From the NCBI GenBank assembly GCA_051453625.1, contig JBOZIK010000001.1:202156707-202220706 (forward strand): 64,000 nucleotides of DNA, in the 5' to 3' direction. Below, in pieces: positions 22,041 to 33,500 of the stretch; the first letter of the stretch is position 1; each line of letters starts with the position of its first letter. This stretch comes from Welwitschia mirabilis (taxonomy: Eukaryota > Gnetophyta > Gnetopsida > Welwitschiales). Position numbers and translations under genes: made by a program. The notes beneath the pieces were generated by a model. The model did no database searches and had not been told where the DNA came from. It saw only the letters and a program-made list of their open reading frames with translations.

Positions 22041-22163
22041 ACTATTCTCTTACACTTTTACTGAATGTTTTTCTGAGTTGTTGCCACTTTATTGTAACTT
22101 TACTTTGTATGTTAGCTAGGGTTTTCTCCATGCTTTTCTGTCAGTTCCCTTTCCTTTTCCATC

Positions 22164-22172
22164 TATAAATAA
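22164..22172 (+). promoter_or_regulatory. TATA box of B2 5' LTR
   Basis: TATAAATAA, followed by AGGTCTCC. Equivalent to the A-type LTR box in relative position. Confidence 0.6.
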
Positions 22173-22754
22173 AGGTCTCCACCTTAATCCCTAATCATCT
22201 TCGACAGTACTTGATATACTCGTGATAGGAGATCTTGGGACTAGAGAAGCATCTTGTAATCCAAAGAGATGTTACCTTGGTGTTGGGAAGCATTTCCTCT
22301 ATTGAGGAATGACTACTTTGTGATATAGATGCTTTTATGATTTTTAATATGAATTATCCTTTTTTATTCAATATATGCAGGAAGTTATCCCTTATAGTTT
22401 ATGTTATTTAAGATTTAGTGACAGGTTTCTTCTGTTATATAGATTATGAGGGTAACCTTTATCAAAGTTGAGCTTGATTAGTTTAGATGCATTGTTATTT
22501 CTTTTTCTAGATTATTTGTACATAAGAATATTTTATTTCAATTTCATGCATTGCAATTTATTTCAGTAAATTAGGGTTATATATTTCTATCTCGAAATAA
22601 ACTCTATTATTTTCATACTATAGGACTTTGATGGAATTATAACATTTGGATCATTCTTGACTATACTAGCATGCTGTGTTTGTGTATCTTATTTGTAATT
22701 AATAGGTTTTAGATCAAGGTATAAAACATTGCATAAATATGCATCATAACAAAT

Positions 22755-22772
22755 TGGTGCCATTACTGGAAA
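22755..22772 (+). promoter_or_regulatory. Primer-binding site of B2
   Basis: TGGTGCCATTACTGGAAA, three bases after the LTR. Compared with the plant tRNA-Asp complement TGGCGCCGTTGCCGGGGA it differs at six positions, all C-to-T or G-to-A. Confidence 0.85.
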
Positions 22773-23139
22773 AGACTGCTTGAATATCGAGAGTTATCGT
22801 TGCTTCGGTGGATATTCTAAATGTTTTCTACAGTAGCAGTGTACCAGTACTTTATGAGTTTTTTACTTAGTTTTTTTTATTACTAACCTTCGATCTCCCC
22901 TTCATTGTCTAGACGTCACAGTCAGATAACTATTCCTTTTCTGCTTTCCCTCTTTCTGTGGTTGTCTATGTTTCTATTGTCTAGGGTATCATCCAAAAGA
23001 TGTATAAGACAACACTTTAGATCTGAGACTAAATGGTTAAGATTGAAAAAGGCAAAAAATATCAGAGAGAGTGATAGTTTATTGCAAAAAATATCAGAGA
23101 AGGTTTGCTAAATTTTGAAATTGAAAATTAAAACAGCCC
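22773..23139 (+). other. Leader of B2
   Basis: Sequence between PBS and gag. A short 68-codon open frame at 22905-23111 is rich in Arg/Ser/Leu and has no counterpart in the other copies, so I treat it as leader. Confidence 0.5.
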
Positions 23140-24555
23140 AGTTACGCAAGATTTAGAATTTCCTGTAATTTCTGATTTTGATTCTGTAGAAGAGTCTGAT
23201 TTTGATATCATGTCGACTTCTAACCAAAAACCAAAATAACCTATCTCTTCAAATCCATCCCCTATCATTGGAACTCTTACTTCTACTTCTTCTTTATCTA
23301 GTACTCATGCTACTTTGAGAAATCTCATAGTGAATAAGAAACTTGAAGTCTAAAACCCTTTTGACTAATCACCTGGTGATGATGTAGAACTTAAAAACTT
23401 AAATGCTTGCCTTTCCTTTCGAGAAGAACCTAATGAAGACCCCTTATAACACATTGTCAAAATTAACAATTTATTCTTACTTCTAGAAACGATAAAAAAT
23501 GAATAACTAATAGAACCTACATGGTTATTTTTCCCATTACATTGTGAGATAAGGCTAAACTTTGGCTTAGAACAATTCCTCATAAGAGCCTAAAATCTTG
23601 GAGTCAAGTTCAAGAAGCCTTTATAAAAAGATTTATAAATGAGACCATCATCTGAAAATGTAAGAAAGAAGTCACAAACTTCCAACAGTTATCTAATAAG
23701 GACTATGCCTCCGCCTATGAGCGATTCTTTATGGCTTTATATTTAAATCCTATAGATACCTTTTCTAAAGTACAATTAATAGGCTATTTCTATAGTGGAT
23801 TAAACAGTTATACCAAGCAACTTGTAGATTTCTCTTATAGAGGCAACCTCTTAAAACAAACCTTAGAAGATGTTTAAAAGATATTAGAAGATTTAGTCAA
23901 AGTAAGGCAAAATTAGCCAAAACCCTCCTCTAGAGTAAACAGAATAGTAGATCAAATCGTTAAGGACCTTAAAGAAGTCAAATACAAGAAAATTAAAACC
24001 AAAATATAATATTAACCAATTAGCATCATTAAGGATTTTACTTCAACTTTAGAGAAATACACCCAAATGATCCTTGATGCTAAAGTGGCAACTGAGAAAA
24101 ATGAAGTTATTGTTCTAACATGCAATTTGTGTGAAGATAGCTATCACATCATAAAAGAATACCCTTTACTTCCAACTTGTAAAGAGAGAATCTATGAGGA
24201 AGTATGTGCTCTCAACTAAAGACCTTCTAATTACATTAAAAACTACAACCAAAGACAAGTCCTCAACCACAATTTTTAGAATAGGATGAATGAACAATCA
24301 AGTCCTAGTAATTTCAAACATCTCATCCTAACTTCTAGCCTTACAAGAATAGATTTAAACATTAAAACTTTAATTCAACTATCCAAATAACTTAGAAATC
24401 CCTTCTAACTCCCAAAACCATAATGATCCTCTTAGGAATTCTATCGAGGAGTTGAGAAAAACTCTAGAGAATACAAATGCAAAAATAGAAAATCTTGTGA
24501 ACATTCTATAACAAACCATGCTTGCTAATCAAAGATCATAAGGGATCCTTGCCAC
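23140..24555 (+). pseudogene. gag: gag of B2, readable but with stops
   Basis: The longest readable gag in the window. N-terminal part: SDFDSVEESDFDIMSTSNQ, candidate ATG at 23209-23211, then STHATLRNLIVNKKLEV and DDVELKNLNACLSFREEPNE. The capsid-like core follows: DKAKLWLRTIPHKSLKSW, then EVTNFQQLSNKDYASAYERF, then LIGYFYSGLNSYTKQLVDFS, which matches the conserved core of plant Ty3/gypsy gag. The zinc knuckle at 24121-24162 is CNLCEDSYHIIKEY, with Tyr as the last ligand. The end reads NSIEELRKTLENTNAKIENL, a helix that resembles ORF-N, and runs into a 605-N gap. Stops are TAA or TAG at places where CAA or CAG fits. Confidence 0.9.
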
Positions 24556-25160
24556 NNNNNNNNNNNNNNNNNNNNNNNNNNNNNNNNNNNNNNNNNNNNN
24601 NNNNNNNNNNNNNNNNNNNNNNNNNNNNNNNNNNNNNNNNNNNNNNNNNNNNNNNNNNNNNNNNNNNNNNNNNNNNNNNNNNNNNNNNNNNNNNNNNNNN
24701 NNNNNNNNNNNNNNNNNNNNNNNNNNNNNNNNNNNNNNNNNNNNNNNNNNNNNNNNNNNNNNNNNNNNNNNNNNNNNNNNNNNNNNNNNNNNNNNNNNNN
24801 NNNNNNNNNNNNNNNNNNNNNNNNNNNNNNNNNNNNNNNNNNNNNNNNNNNNNNNNNNNNNNNNNNNNNNNNNNNNNNNNNNNNNNNNNNNNNNNNNNNN
24901 NNNNNNNNNNNNNNNNNNNNNNNNNNNNNNNNNNNNNNNNNNNNNNNNNNNNNNNNNNNNNNNNNNNNNNNNNNNNNNNNNNNNNNNNNNNNNNNNNNNN
25001 NNNNNNNNNNNNNNNNNNNNNNNNNNNNNNNNNNNNNNNNNNNNNNNNNNNNNNNNNNNNNNNNNNNNNNNNNNNNNNNNNNNNNNNNNNNNNNNNNNNN
25101 NNNNNNNNNNNNNNNNNNNNNNNNNNNNNNNNNNNNNNNNNNNNNNNNNNNNNNNNNNNN
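24556..25160. other. Assembly gap, 605 N
   Basis: Between gag and protease of B2. The open frames computed across it are artefacts. Confidence 0.95.
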
Positions 25161-25920
25161 TTCCCTTCATCACTTAGCAACAAAAAGAAAGATCCTTTAT
25201 AAAAGAAACCTGCTATCCCATGGCTTAATAGGCTTAATACCAATCCCATATTTAATGATCATTTAAAAGCTTTAATGCAAAACGTAAGTATCAACTTACC
25301 TTTTTGGAAATTTTTGCAAGAAAACTTCAAATACTCTAAGTTATGAAAAAACCTAATAAGAAGGAAACAAAAAATGAATCATCCCTAGTAAAGTCTTCCT
25401 AGCTTAATCTATTAGCAACTTGGTTTCTAAAAAGTGTTCAAAATTTAAAGATCCAGGGGCAGCAACTATTAGTATCACTTTAGAGGGGAACCAAAGAATT
25501 AAAAAAGCCTTGATAGATATAGGAGCCAGTGTCAACATTATGCCCTTGCATATTTGTAAATATTTAGGATGAAAGAATGAATAAAACCTAACAAATTGTC
25601 TTAGAATTAGCCGATGCATCCATAAAGAGATCCTAAGTTATGATCAAGGACTTGGTTATTCAGATCGAGAAAGCTTTCTACCTTATAGATGTAGTTGTTT
25701 TAGAAGTTAAGCATCAAAGTGGATATTTCCTACTTCTAGGTAGAGCTTTCTATGTAACAGCCCATTGCATCATAGACATAAGTACTAGATTGATTAAATG
25801 TTACTTTGAAGACAAACGATTTTTAACTAGAGTGTTTGATGTAGTAAAAAAAAGATTTAGTCAATGATTTAGAATTAGAAGAAAATATAAAATCCACCAT
25901 ATTTTTACAGCACTGTCCTA
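25161..25920 (+). pseudogene. pol: Retropepsin-like protease of B2
   Basis: The active-site motif DIGAS is at 25516-25530 in the context IKKALIDIGASVNIMPLHIC, the typical plant Ty3/gypsy form. The C-terminal half (25640-25867) is open and includes IKDLVIQIEKAFYLIDVVVL and SGYFLLLGRAFYVTAHCIID, collinear with the two other protease copies. A frame change occurs between the active site and this half. The frame continues a short way into the linker (DLELEENIKSTIF) and then all pol sequence stops; no RT follows. Confidence 0.88.
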
Positions 25921-27416
25921 TCCTAAAATAAATTGCAAAAGATAAAATCATAAAACTTGTAAGTGGAAAATGATATATGCACATAGAAAATGATTGAAAT
26001 GACATGAGGATTTTTAGATGCAACTGTAAACATTGTAAAAGCATTTGTTTCCTATCATTATCTAAGTTTTTTCTTATCCTACTCCTTTGATTAAATATTG
26101 TGACTTCACCTATATTACTTTATAAAGTATCATGATTAGTTTTATATTTGGGCATTTCAAGGTGGTAAGATTGGATTCACCCAATCTTGAGACATTCCCA
26201 TATCTATGGACTGTATTTATAGGAAGATGCCTTAGTTTCTTCTATTTTTTTTCCAATGGTGATTAAATCTTAGATTATTTGGGAGTATTCTTTTCTATCT
26301 TTTATCTTACTATTTACGTTTGTCTTTATTAAGTGTGTAATCATATGGGAATTATACTTTTTCGTTTAATTAGAAAAAAGAAAAAAAAAGAAATAAACAA
26401 TATACAAAACATGATGTCCTACTGTAAGTACGCCAGGGCAAATATTTCTGAGAGGAGCCTTTGGCAGTGTAATATGATAGTTGTGGGAACTCTACTGGGG
26501 GATCAGTTGGCCATGCTTCATAGGTCCTTACTCCTCTGATAGTGGTTCCACTTCCCTCATCATGGTAAAAAGAAATAACACCTTTAGTATTCCCACTTGA
26601 TTATTTCACTTTTGGGAATTCTAGTGAGTTTGTAGGTAGAAGCAAATAAGTCCATTTCTTAGTAACTTTTGATTTTAACTTTCATTATTCTACATACTTA
26701 ACAATTTGGATGTCATCATCACCACTGACTTTTTAAATGCACTTTATAATGTTAATATATTTTGTCATGCATCTTTACTTAGGTGATGATATAATGTTTT
26801 TCATAAGAGTTTGCTAGATTAGTACTTCGAATAGGTTAACGATCTTAATCTTGTTCCTTACGTTCATTTATCCTCTGCTTTTCTTCTGTTTTCATGTCTC
26901 CTGTTTCATACTCCTTCTCATATTTTTTTCTTTTTTATTAGGATTTTCCCTTTTTTAGTAGTTTAGGCAATTCGTGATGCATTGCATATTTTAAGTGGGG
27001 ATCAGGACATACATATTTTCAATATTTCTGATATAATTTTGTCACTTATGGGAAATCATTATTATAGGTCCTCCTTTTGAGCCAGTTACTGAAACAGGAT
27101 TTCTTACTTTTTACATGATTATCTTTATATTTGACTATTTATCATAGTAAGGAGATGCTTAATTTAATTAATAAAATATTTGATTTCTATCATAGGTTTC
27201 AGTTTTAAAAATCTTCTTAAGAGCATGTCGTCCCCATTATTCATTCTCCAAAATTTTTATTCAATTTTTAAAATCTCCAAAATTTTAGTCTATTATTAGC
27301 ATATATTGCAAATCTTTTTCAGATCCTTTCTTTAAATATTCTAGCTATTTTTATTACCTAAAAGTTAGCTCGTAAATATGGTTTACTACCTAGTTTTGTT
27401 AGGGACTGACAAGGCT
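25921..27416 (+). other. 3' noncoding region of B2
   Basis: Reverse complement of the A-unit noncoding region. It contains the TTGGATTCACCCAATC segment at about 26173, the internal purine tract (26372-26393) and the conserved block (26405-26580), followed by sequence collinear with the PPT-proximal part of A units. The deletion that removed RT, RNase H and integrase joins at about 25950-26150. No open frame supported by other copies. Confidence 0.75.
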
Positions 27417-27429
27417 AAGTGTAGGACTA
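27417..27429 (+). promoter_or_regulatory. Polypurine tract of B2
   Basis: AAGTGTAGGACTA directly before the 3' LTR start TGTTATACCACTAAC. Confidence 0.75.
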
Positions 27430-28491
27430 TGTTATACCACTAACTTATGTGTATTTGATAGGGTATTATGAGTTGTTTGTAAATAAATTAATAGATAAAT
27501 GCTTAGTCCTTGTGATAATCGAGAATCGAGATGAAGAGAATTACAACATGCAGTTTCCAGATAAATCACAAGCATTTTGTGCAGATATAGATAAATTGTA
27601 TTTTTGGATAATGATTCCTGCAAACAACAAGCAATCAAACTGACTGAAGATTGACATAAGCCTATCATTCATCTCATCGTCTAGACGTCATTATCAGATG
27701 ACATCTCCAACTGGTTGAAAATACTTTGCTTGCAGTTGGATAAGTAGTTAAACTAGAGCAGACCAAGAGTTTCAATTATTAGTCTTCATTGTTTCCTCCT
27801 TCATCTAGATGACCAGAAAGACAACACTGTTATCTTATACTTTTATCGAATGTTTTCTCAAGTTGTCACCAATTTATTGTGCCTTTACTTTGTATGTTAG
27901 CTAGGGTTTTTTTCATGCTTTTCTATTAGTTTCCTTTCCTTTTTTGCCTCTAAATAAAGGTTTCCCTCTTGATCCCTAATCATCTTTGATAGTACATAAT
28001 ATACTCGTGATAGGACTTGGGACTGAAGAACCATCTTTTAATCCAAAGAGACATTACCTTGGTGTTGGGCAGTGTTTCCTCCATTAAGGAATGACTACTG
28101 TGTGATATGGATGCTTTTATGATTTTTAATATGAATTATCCTTTTTTGTTTAATATATGTAGGAACTTATCCCTCATAGTTTATGTTATTTAAGATTCAG
28201 TGACAGGTTTTTTCTGTTATATAGATTATGAGGGCAGCCTTTGTGAAGGTTAAACTTGATTAGTTTAGGTGCAACATTATTTCTTTTCCTAGAGTAGTTT
28301 TACATAAGAATGTTTTATTTCCATTCCATGCATTGCAATTTATTTCAGTAGATTAGGATTACATAATTTTCTCATGAAACCAACTCTTTATTTTCCATAC
28401 TTTAGCCTTCGATGGAATTACGACATTTCGGATCACTCCCATCTATACTAGTGTGTTGTGTTTGTGCATAATATTTGTGATTAATAGGATT
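27430..28491 (+). repeat. 3' LTR of B2, cut by gap
   Basis: Collinear with the 5' LTR over almost its full length; about 46 bases of the end are lost in the gap. TATA-like TAAATAAAGG at about 27951. Confidence 0.9.
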
Positions 28492-29145
28492 NNNNNNNNN
28501 NNNNNNNNNNNNNNNNNNNNNNNNNNNNNNNNNNNNNNNNNNNNNNNNNNNNNNNNNNNNNNNNNNNNNNNNNNNNNNNNNNNNNNNNNNNNNNNNNNNN
28601 NNNNNNNNNNNNNNNNNNNNNNNNNNNNNNNNNNNNNNNNNNNNNNNNNNNNNNNNNNNNNNNNNNNNNNNNNNNNNNNNNNNNNNNNNNNNNNNNNNNN
28701 NNNNNNNNNNNNNNNNNNNNNNNNNNNNNNNNNNNNNNNNNNNNNNNNNNNNNNNNNNNNNNNNNNNNNNNNNNNNNNNNNNNNNNNNNNNNNNNNNNNN
28801 NNNNNNNNNNNNNNNNNNNNNNNNNNNNNNNNNNNNNNNNNNNNNNNNNNNNNNNNNNNNNNNNNNNNNNNNNNNNNNNNNNNNNNNNNNNNNNNNNNNN
28901 NNNNNNNNNNNNNNNNNNNNNNNNNNNNNNNNNNNNNNNNNNNNNNNNNNNNNNNNNNNNNNNNNNNNNNNNNNNNNNNNNNNNNNNNNNNNNNNNNNNN
29001 NNNNNNNNNNNNNNNNNNNNNNNNNNNNNNNNNNNNNNNNNNNNNNNNNNNNNNNNNNNNNNNNNNNNNNNNNNNNNNNNNNNNNNNNNNNNNNNNNNNN
29101 NNNNNNNNNNNNNNNNNNNNNNNNNNNNNNNNNNNNNNNNNNNNN
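28492..29145. other. Assembly gap, 654 N
   Basis: The sequence after the gap restarts about 230 bases earlier in the LTR than where the sequence before it stopped. Confidence 0.95.
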
Positions 29146-29421
29146 AATTAGTTTAGGTGCATCATTATTCCTTTTCCTAGATCAGTTTTGCATAAGAATG
29201 TTTTATTTCAATTTTATGCATTACAATTTATTTCAGTAGATTAGGGTTACATATTTCTATCTTGAAATCAACTCTATTATTTCCATACTATTGGCCTTCG
29301 ATGGAATTATGATATTCGGATTACTTCTGACTATACTAGCATGCTGTGTTTGTGTATCTTATTTGTAATTAACAAGATTTAGATTAAGGCATAAAACATT
29401 GCATAAATACACAATGCAACA
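29146..29421 (+). repeat. Second LTR end fragment of B2 type
   Basis: Matches the last 275 or so bases of the 5' LTR, ends ..GCAACA, and is followed by the GTCAT duplication. It is visibly closer to the 5' LTR than to 28257-28491, so two distinct LTR ends exist around the gap. Confidence 0.85.
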
Positions 29422-29426
29422 GTCAT
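29422..29426. repeat. Right target-site duplication of B2 (GTCAT)
   Basis: Identical to 21639-21643. Confidence 0.85.
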
Positions 29427-30565
29427 CTAGTCATGTCATTTAGACAATAGCCTTAGGATCACTCTCAGAAAAAATTAGGTCGTCATCTACCATAGTATTA
29501 TCTGGATGACCAAGTGGATGATGAGGCATTTAAAATATTTTTAAAAGAAAAAGGTTAGCCATGAAAATTAGGCTCAGATATAATCATTTAAGTGATAGTT
29601 CTTAAAAAAAAAAAAAGATTAAAAACAGAGAATCACATAAAAAACCATAAAAAACTAAGAAAACCAAAAGAAAAGGATAAACACACACAAAAGAAAAAAC
29701 TATGGCTAAAGAAAATAAACTATCTAGGTTAAAAAGCTATAATAAAAAATTTCACAAGTGTGCCCAAATAGAAAAAGAAAGCATAATAGACTTAAAACAT
29801 GATTACCTATAAGGGAACTCAAAAGATTATTGAAAAAGATATTCTTTTAAAAACTTTTCTGAAAATGCATGTTTAGAAAAATGTTTTATCATGATTGAAT
29901 AGAAAAAAAAATACTAAATTATTAAGGTCTTAAAAAGAAATAAAAAGATGTGGAAATGACTTTGAAATACTAAACTCAAAAATCGAAGAAAAGTAGAGTG
30001 AAAATTAATAGAAGGAACAAGAAGAAGATTGTTTATCTATCCTAAGTACTAACCTAACAAACTCATAAGAAAAACATCATAACATCATCTGAGTAAATAT
30101 GCATGAAAAAATGTATTATCTCCATAAAGTTCATTAAAAAAGGTAGTAGTTATGGTGATAGCCAAAGCTTTAAGTGTGTAGAATAATGAATGCCAAAACT
30201 AAAAGTTACTTAGAAATGAACTCACCTGCTTTAACCTTACAAACTTACTCAAATCTCAAAAGTAAAATGATCAAGTAGGAATACTAAGAGTCTAGAAAAT
30301 AAGAAATGCCTCTAATGATACAACAACATCACTAATCCCTAACCTTAAAGTGTTTTATTTCTTTTTCCATGATGAGGGGAGTGCAACCACTATTAGAGGA
30401 GTAAGAACTTGTGAAGCATGATCAACTCACCCCCTAATGGAGTTCCCATAGCTATCATATTACACTGCCAAAGGCTTCTCTTGGAAATATTTGCCCCGAT
30501 CTAGTTGCAGTAGGATATCATAATGACCATGTTTGTAAGATACACTAGAAAATATCATGGCTTTT
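29427..30565 (-). other. B1 3' noncoding region right of B2
   Basis: Contains a module at 29482-29522 (GTCATCT, 15-base spacer, GGATGAC, N5, GGATGAT), a long A run near 29590, and from about 29700 a stretch collinear with A units up to the conserved block (30300-30540). The sequence ends in a 768-N gap. Confidence 0.7.
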
Positions 30566-31333
30566 NNNNNNNNNNNNNNNNNNNNNNNNNNNNNNNNNNN
30601 NNNNNNNNNNNNNNNNNNNNNNNNNNNNNNNNNNNNNNNNNNNNNNNNNNNNNNNNNNNNNNNNNNNNNNNNNNNNNNNNNNNNNNNNNNNNNNNNNNNN
30701 NNNNNNNNNNNNNNNNNNNNNNNNNNNNNNNNNNNNNNNNNNNNNNNNNNNNNNNNNNNNNNNNNNNNNNNNNNNNNNNNNNNNNNNNNNNNNNNNNNNN
30801 NNNNNNNNNNNNNNNNNNNNNNNNNNNNNNNNNNNNNNNNNNNNNNNNNNNNNNNNNNNNNNNNNNNNNNNNNNNNNNNNNNNNNNNNNNNNNNNNNNNN
30901 NNNNNNNNNNNNNNNNNNNNNNNNNNNNNNNNNNNNNNNNNNNNNNNNNNNNNNNNNNNNNNNNNNNNNNNNNNNNNNNNNNNNNNNNNNNNNNNNNNNN
31001 NNNNNNNNNNNNNNNNNNNNNNNNNNNNNNNNNNNNNNNNNNNNNNNNNNNNNNNNNNNNNNNNNNNNNNNNNNNNNNNNNNNNNNNNNNNNNNNNNNNN
31101 NNNNNNNNNNNNNNNNNNNNNNNNNNNNNNNNNNNNNNNNNNNNNNNNNNNNNNNNNNNNNNNNNNNNNNNNNNNNNNNNNNNNNNNNNNNNNNNNNNNN
31201 NNNNNNNNNNNNNNNNNNNNNNNNNNNNNNNNNNNNNNNNNNNNNNNNNNNNNNNNNNNNNNNNNNNNNNNNNNNNNNNNNNNNNNNNNNNNNNNNNNNN
31301 NNNNNNNNNNNNNNNNNNNNNNNNNNNNNNNNN
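30566..31333. other. Assembly gap, 768 N
   Basis: Between the conserved noncoding block and integrase of B1. By comparison with A units it could hide an ORF-N-like or pol C-terminal sequence. Confidence 0.95.
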
Positions 31334-32215
31334 AAAATACATGATAAGTAACACACATTAATAAGTAAGATACAAGGTGAAAAACTAAGAGAAGTATGCC
31401 AAGTAGTACATTAAACCCAAAGTACATTATTAAGCTTAGAAGCCCAAAACTTTGTTAAGAATTTTCTTTATTTCTTTATTGGTATTTTCAGCCTATCCAT
31501 TAGTCTAAGGATGATAAAAACAAGCTACTCTATGTTTTATACCAATGGACAAAAGAATTTTCTTAAAAAGTATATTAATAAATGAGTATCCTAATCACTA
31601 ATGATAACTCTAGAAAAATCAAATCTCTAAAAGATATAACTTCTAACAAAATGATAGATAGTTTAGGCATCATTCAAAGAAGTAGGTATGGCTTCAACTC
31701 ATTTAGTCATGTAATCAATAACCACTAAAATATAATCTTTACTAAAAGAAGGTTAGTAGATAGGGCTATGAAATTAATACCCCAACAATCAAAAGGCTTA
31801 CACTCAAAAATAAGTTTAAGGAGCATTTCCTATAAATGAACAAGACTACCATAATGCTGACAAGGATTACATCTTCTAACAAAATCAAATGAATCACGAA
31901 AAAGAGAAGGTCAATAAAAATTAAAATGAAATATTTTCATGATAGTTTTATTTTTACTAAAGTGTTCTTTACAAATACAACCATAACAAAGATGAAGAAT
32001 CTCAGGTATCTCCCAATTGGACACACATTTTCTCATGATTTAGTCTTTGTACCTACAGTACAAATGTGGCTTGATCCACTCATATTCACTTATCCTATGG
32101 AGAAAAGGTTTAAATTGATTATAAGTTTAATGTTATGGGGTTTTTATGGTTACTAGATATTTTATAATGTTGGCATACCATAGAGGAGGATGAGAAGAAG
32201 AGACAGTGAAAAGCT
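31334..32215 (-). pseudogene. pol: Integrase of B1, decayed
   Basis: Joins element cDNA to the chromosome. On the minus strand the N-terminal zinc-binding region lies at about 31930-32060 and reads IMRKCV, NWEIPEILHLCYGCICKEHF. This is the HHCC-type region, with the second histidine of the usual finger still visible in KEHF. The catalytic core follows: KDYILVVIDYMTK then VEAIPTSLNDA, containing the first catalytic Asp (VIDY). The HPQTN motif at 31499-31513 is HP-stop-TN, where Gln has become TAG. Several other stops exist. No inversion is seen here, in contrast to the copy at 1-740. Confidence 0.88.
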
Positions 32216-32575
32216 AATCATCTAGAAAAGAATCATCAATGATAATATCATATGGAGGAGAAGAAAGTCGAAATAAAGATCAATAATAGAATTTTACTTT
32301 CTTGCTTTATCTATAATGGTCAAATTCAACTCTTCATAAGAAGGATCTATCTAATCAAATGGGTACTAGAATCTTTCTTAGTCATGAGGTAATAAATGGC
32401 AGCATGGTTGGTGTAAACATTTGTGTAAAAGCCTAAAAGATAATGTCTAAGAGAATAAAAAAAAAGATAATAGCTAGCATCTTTATCTCTATAGTGGTAT
32501 AGTTTATTTGAGCTCTAGATAAATATTTACTATGGTAAGCTATAACTTTAAAATTATTTTCATATTTCTGATAAA
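32216..32575 (-). pseudogene. pol: RNase H of B1, decayed
   Basis: Collinear with 790-1145. Weakly readable, with several frame breaks. Identified by position between RT and integrase and by nucleotide similarity to the first copy. Confidence 0.7.
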
Positions 32576-33500
32576 GAATCCCCCCATGGCAAAGTTACTC
32601 ACATCACACATAAGCTTAAAACCAAGTGCCCAGTTGGGTTCCATCACTATAAGAGTATAAGATAATTTCTGGTTAAGCCTATCAAAAGCAAGTTGACAAG
32701 ATTCATTGCATTTGAATTTGACATCTTTCTCTAGTAATGAGTGAAGGGATTTACAAATAGAAGCATAATCACAAATGAACCGATGGCAAAAACCACAATG
32801 ATGAAAAGATCAGACTTATTTAATATTTGTTGAGGAACTAAGATTTTGAATAATACAAACTTTAGAATCATACATCCTAATCCCCTCCTGATAAATATGG
32901 TGACCTAAAACAATGCCACTCTCTATAAGAAGAAAAACTCTTTTCTCAACTTAAGTAGAGGCCACTAGAAATGCATTGATCTAAGACTTTTCTAAGTGAT
33001 CTAAGATTTTTTCAAAAGTTTTATCATAAATAGAGAAGTCATCCATGAAAATATCGATAGAATCCTCAAGTATATTAGAAAAGATACCCAACATAACACA
33101 CTAGAAAATACTATGAGCATTACAAAGTCTAAAAGGCATGCATCTAAAAGCAAAGGTACCAAAAAGAGAAGTGAAAGTAGTTTTGTCTTGATCCTCAGTG
33201 GTAATCCAAACCTGATTGTAGCTAGACAACTATTAAGGAAATAATGAAAAGCATGACCCTAAATCCTATCAAGAATCTAATTAAGAAAAGTCAAAGAATA
33301 GTAGTATTTTTCAGTTACCTCATTTAGTTTTTAAAAGTCTATGCACGCATGCTATTTCCCATCATTTTTTTAGGTACTACTATCAAGGGCTAATCCACTC
33401 ATCATTAGCAATGAAGTAAATAATTCTAGCATCCATAAGTTTTATGATTTCATCTTTTATAATTTGCTCAAGGACTAGATTGAGTCTATGTTAGGGTTGC
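32576..33500 (-). pseudogene. pol: Reverse transcriptase of B1, FMDD motif intact
   Basis: Copies element RNA into DNA. The catalytic motif FMDD is intact at 33038-33049 in the context LEDSIDIFMDDFSIY, whereas the first copy has FMNN. The N-terminal block at about 33370-33440 reads LMDARIIYFIANDEWIS, the counterpart of the DAGIIYPISDSEWVSP block. Stops and frameshifts elsewhere make it non-functional, but it is the least damaged RT in the window. FMDDFS rather than YxDD supports an Athila/Tat-type lineage. Confidence 0.88.

Larger units (their letters stand above)
21644..22751 (+). repeat. 5' LTR of B2 (B type), 1108 bp
   Basis: Starts TATTACGCCACC (decayed from TGTT..) and ends ..CATAACA. 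Collinear with 27430-28491. A TATA box lies at 22164-22172. Modules at 21869 (GTCGTCC-N12-GGACCTT) and 22003-22040. Confidence 0.92.
21644..29421 (+). mobile_element. B2: plus-strand deletion derivative nested in B1
   Basis: 5' LTR (21644-22751), PBS (22755-22772), gag (23140-24555), gap, protease (25161-25920), 3' noncoding (25921-27416), polypurine tract (27417-27429), 3' LTR (27430 onward). RT, RNase H and integrase are absent between protease and 3' noncoding, so it could move only with help. The perfect GTCAT duplication on both sides fixes both ends. It belongs to the same family as B1, in the opposite direction. Confidence 0.9.

Noticed and set aside
29585-29615. A-rich run as a poly(A) tail of a LINE or processed pseudogene
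   Set aside because: No coding remnant or target duplication beside it; it lies within B1 noncoding sequence.
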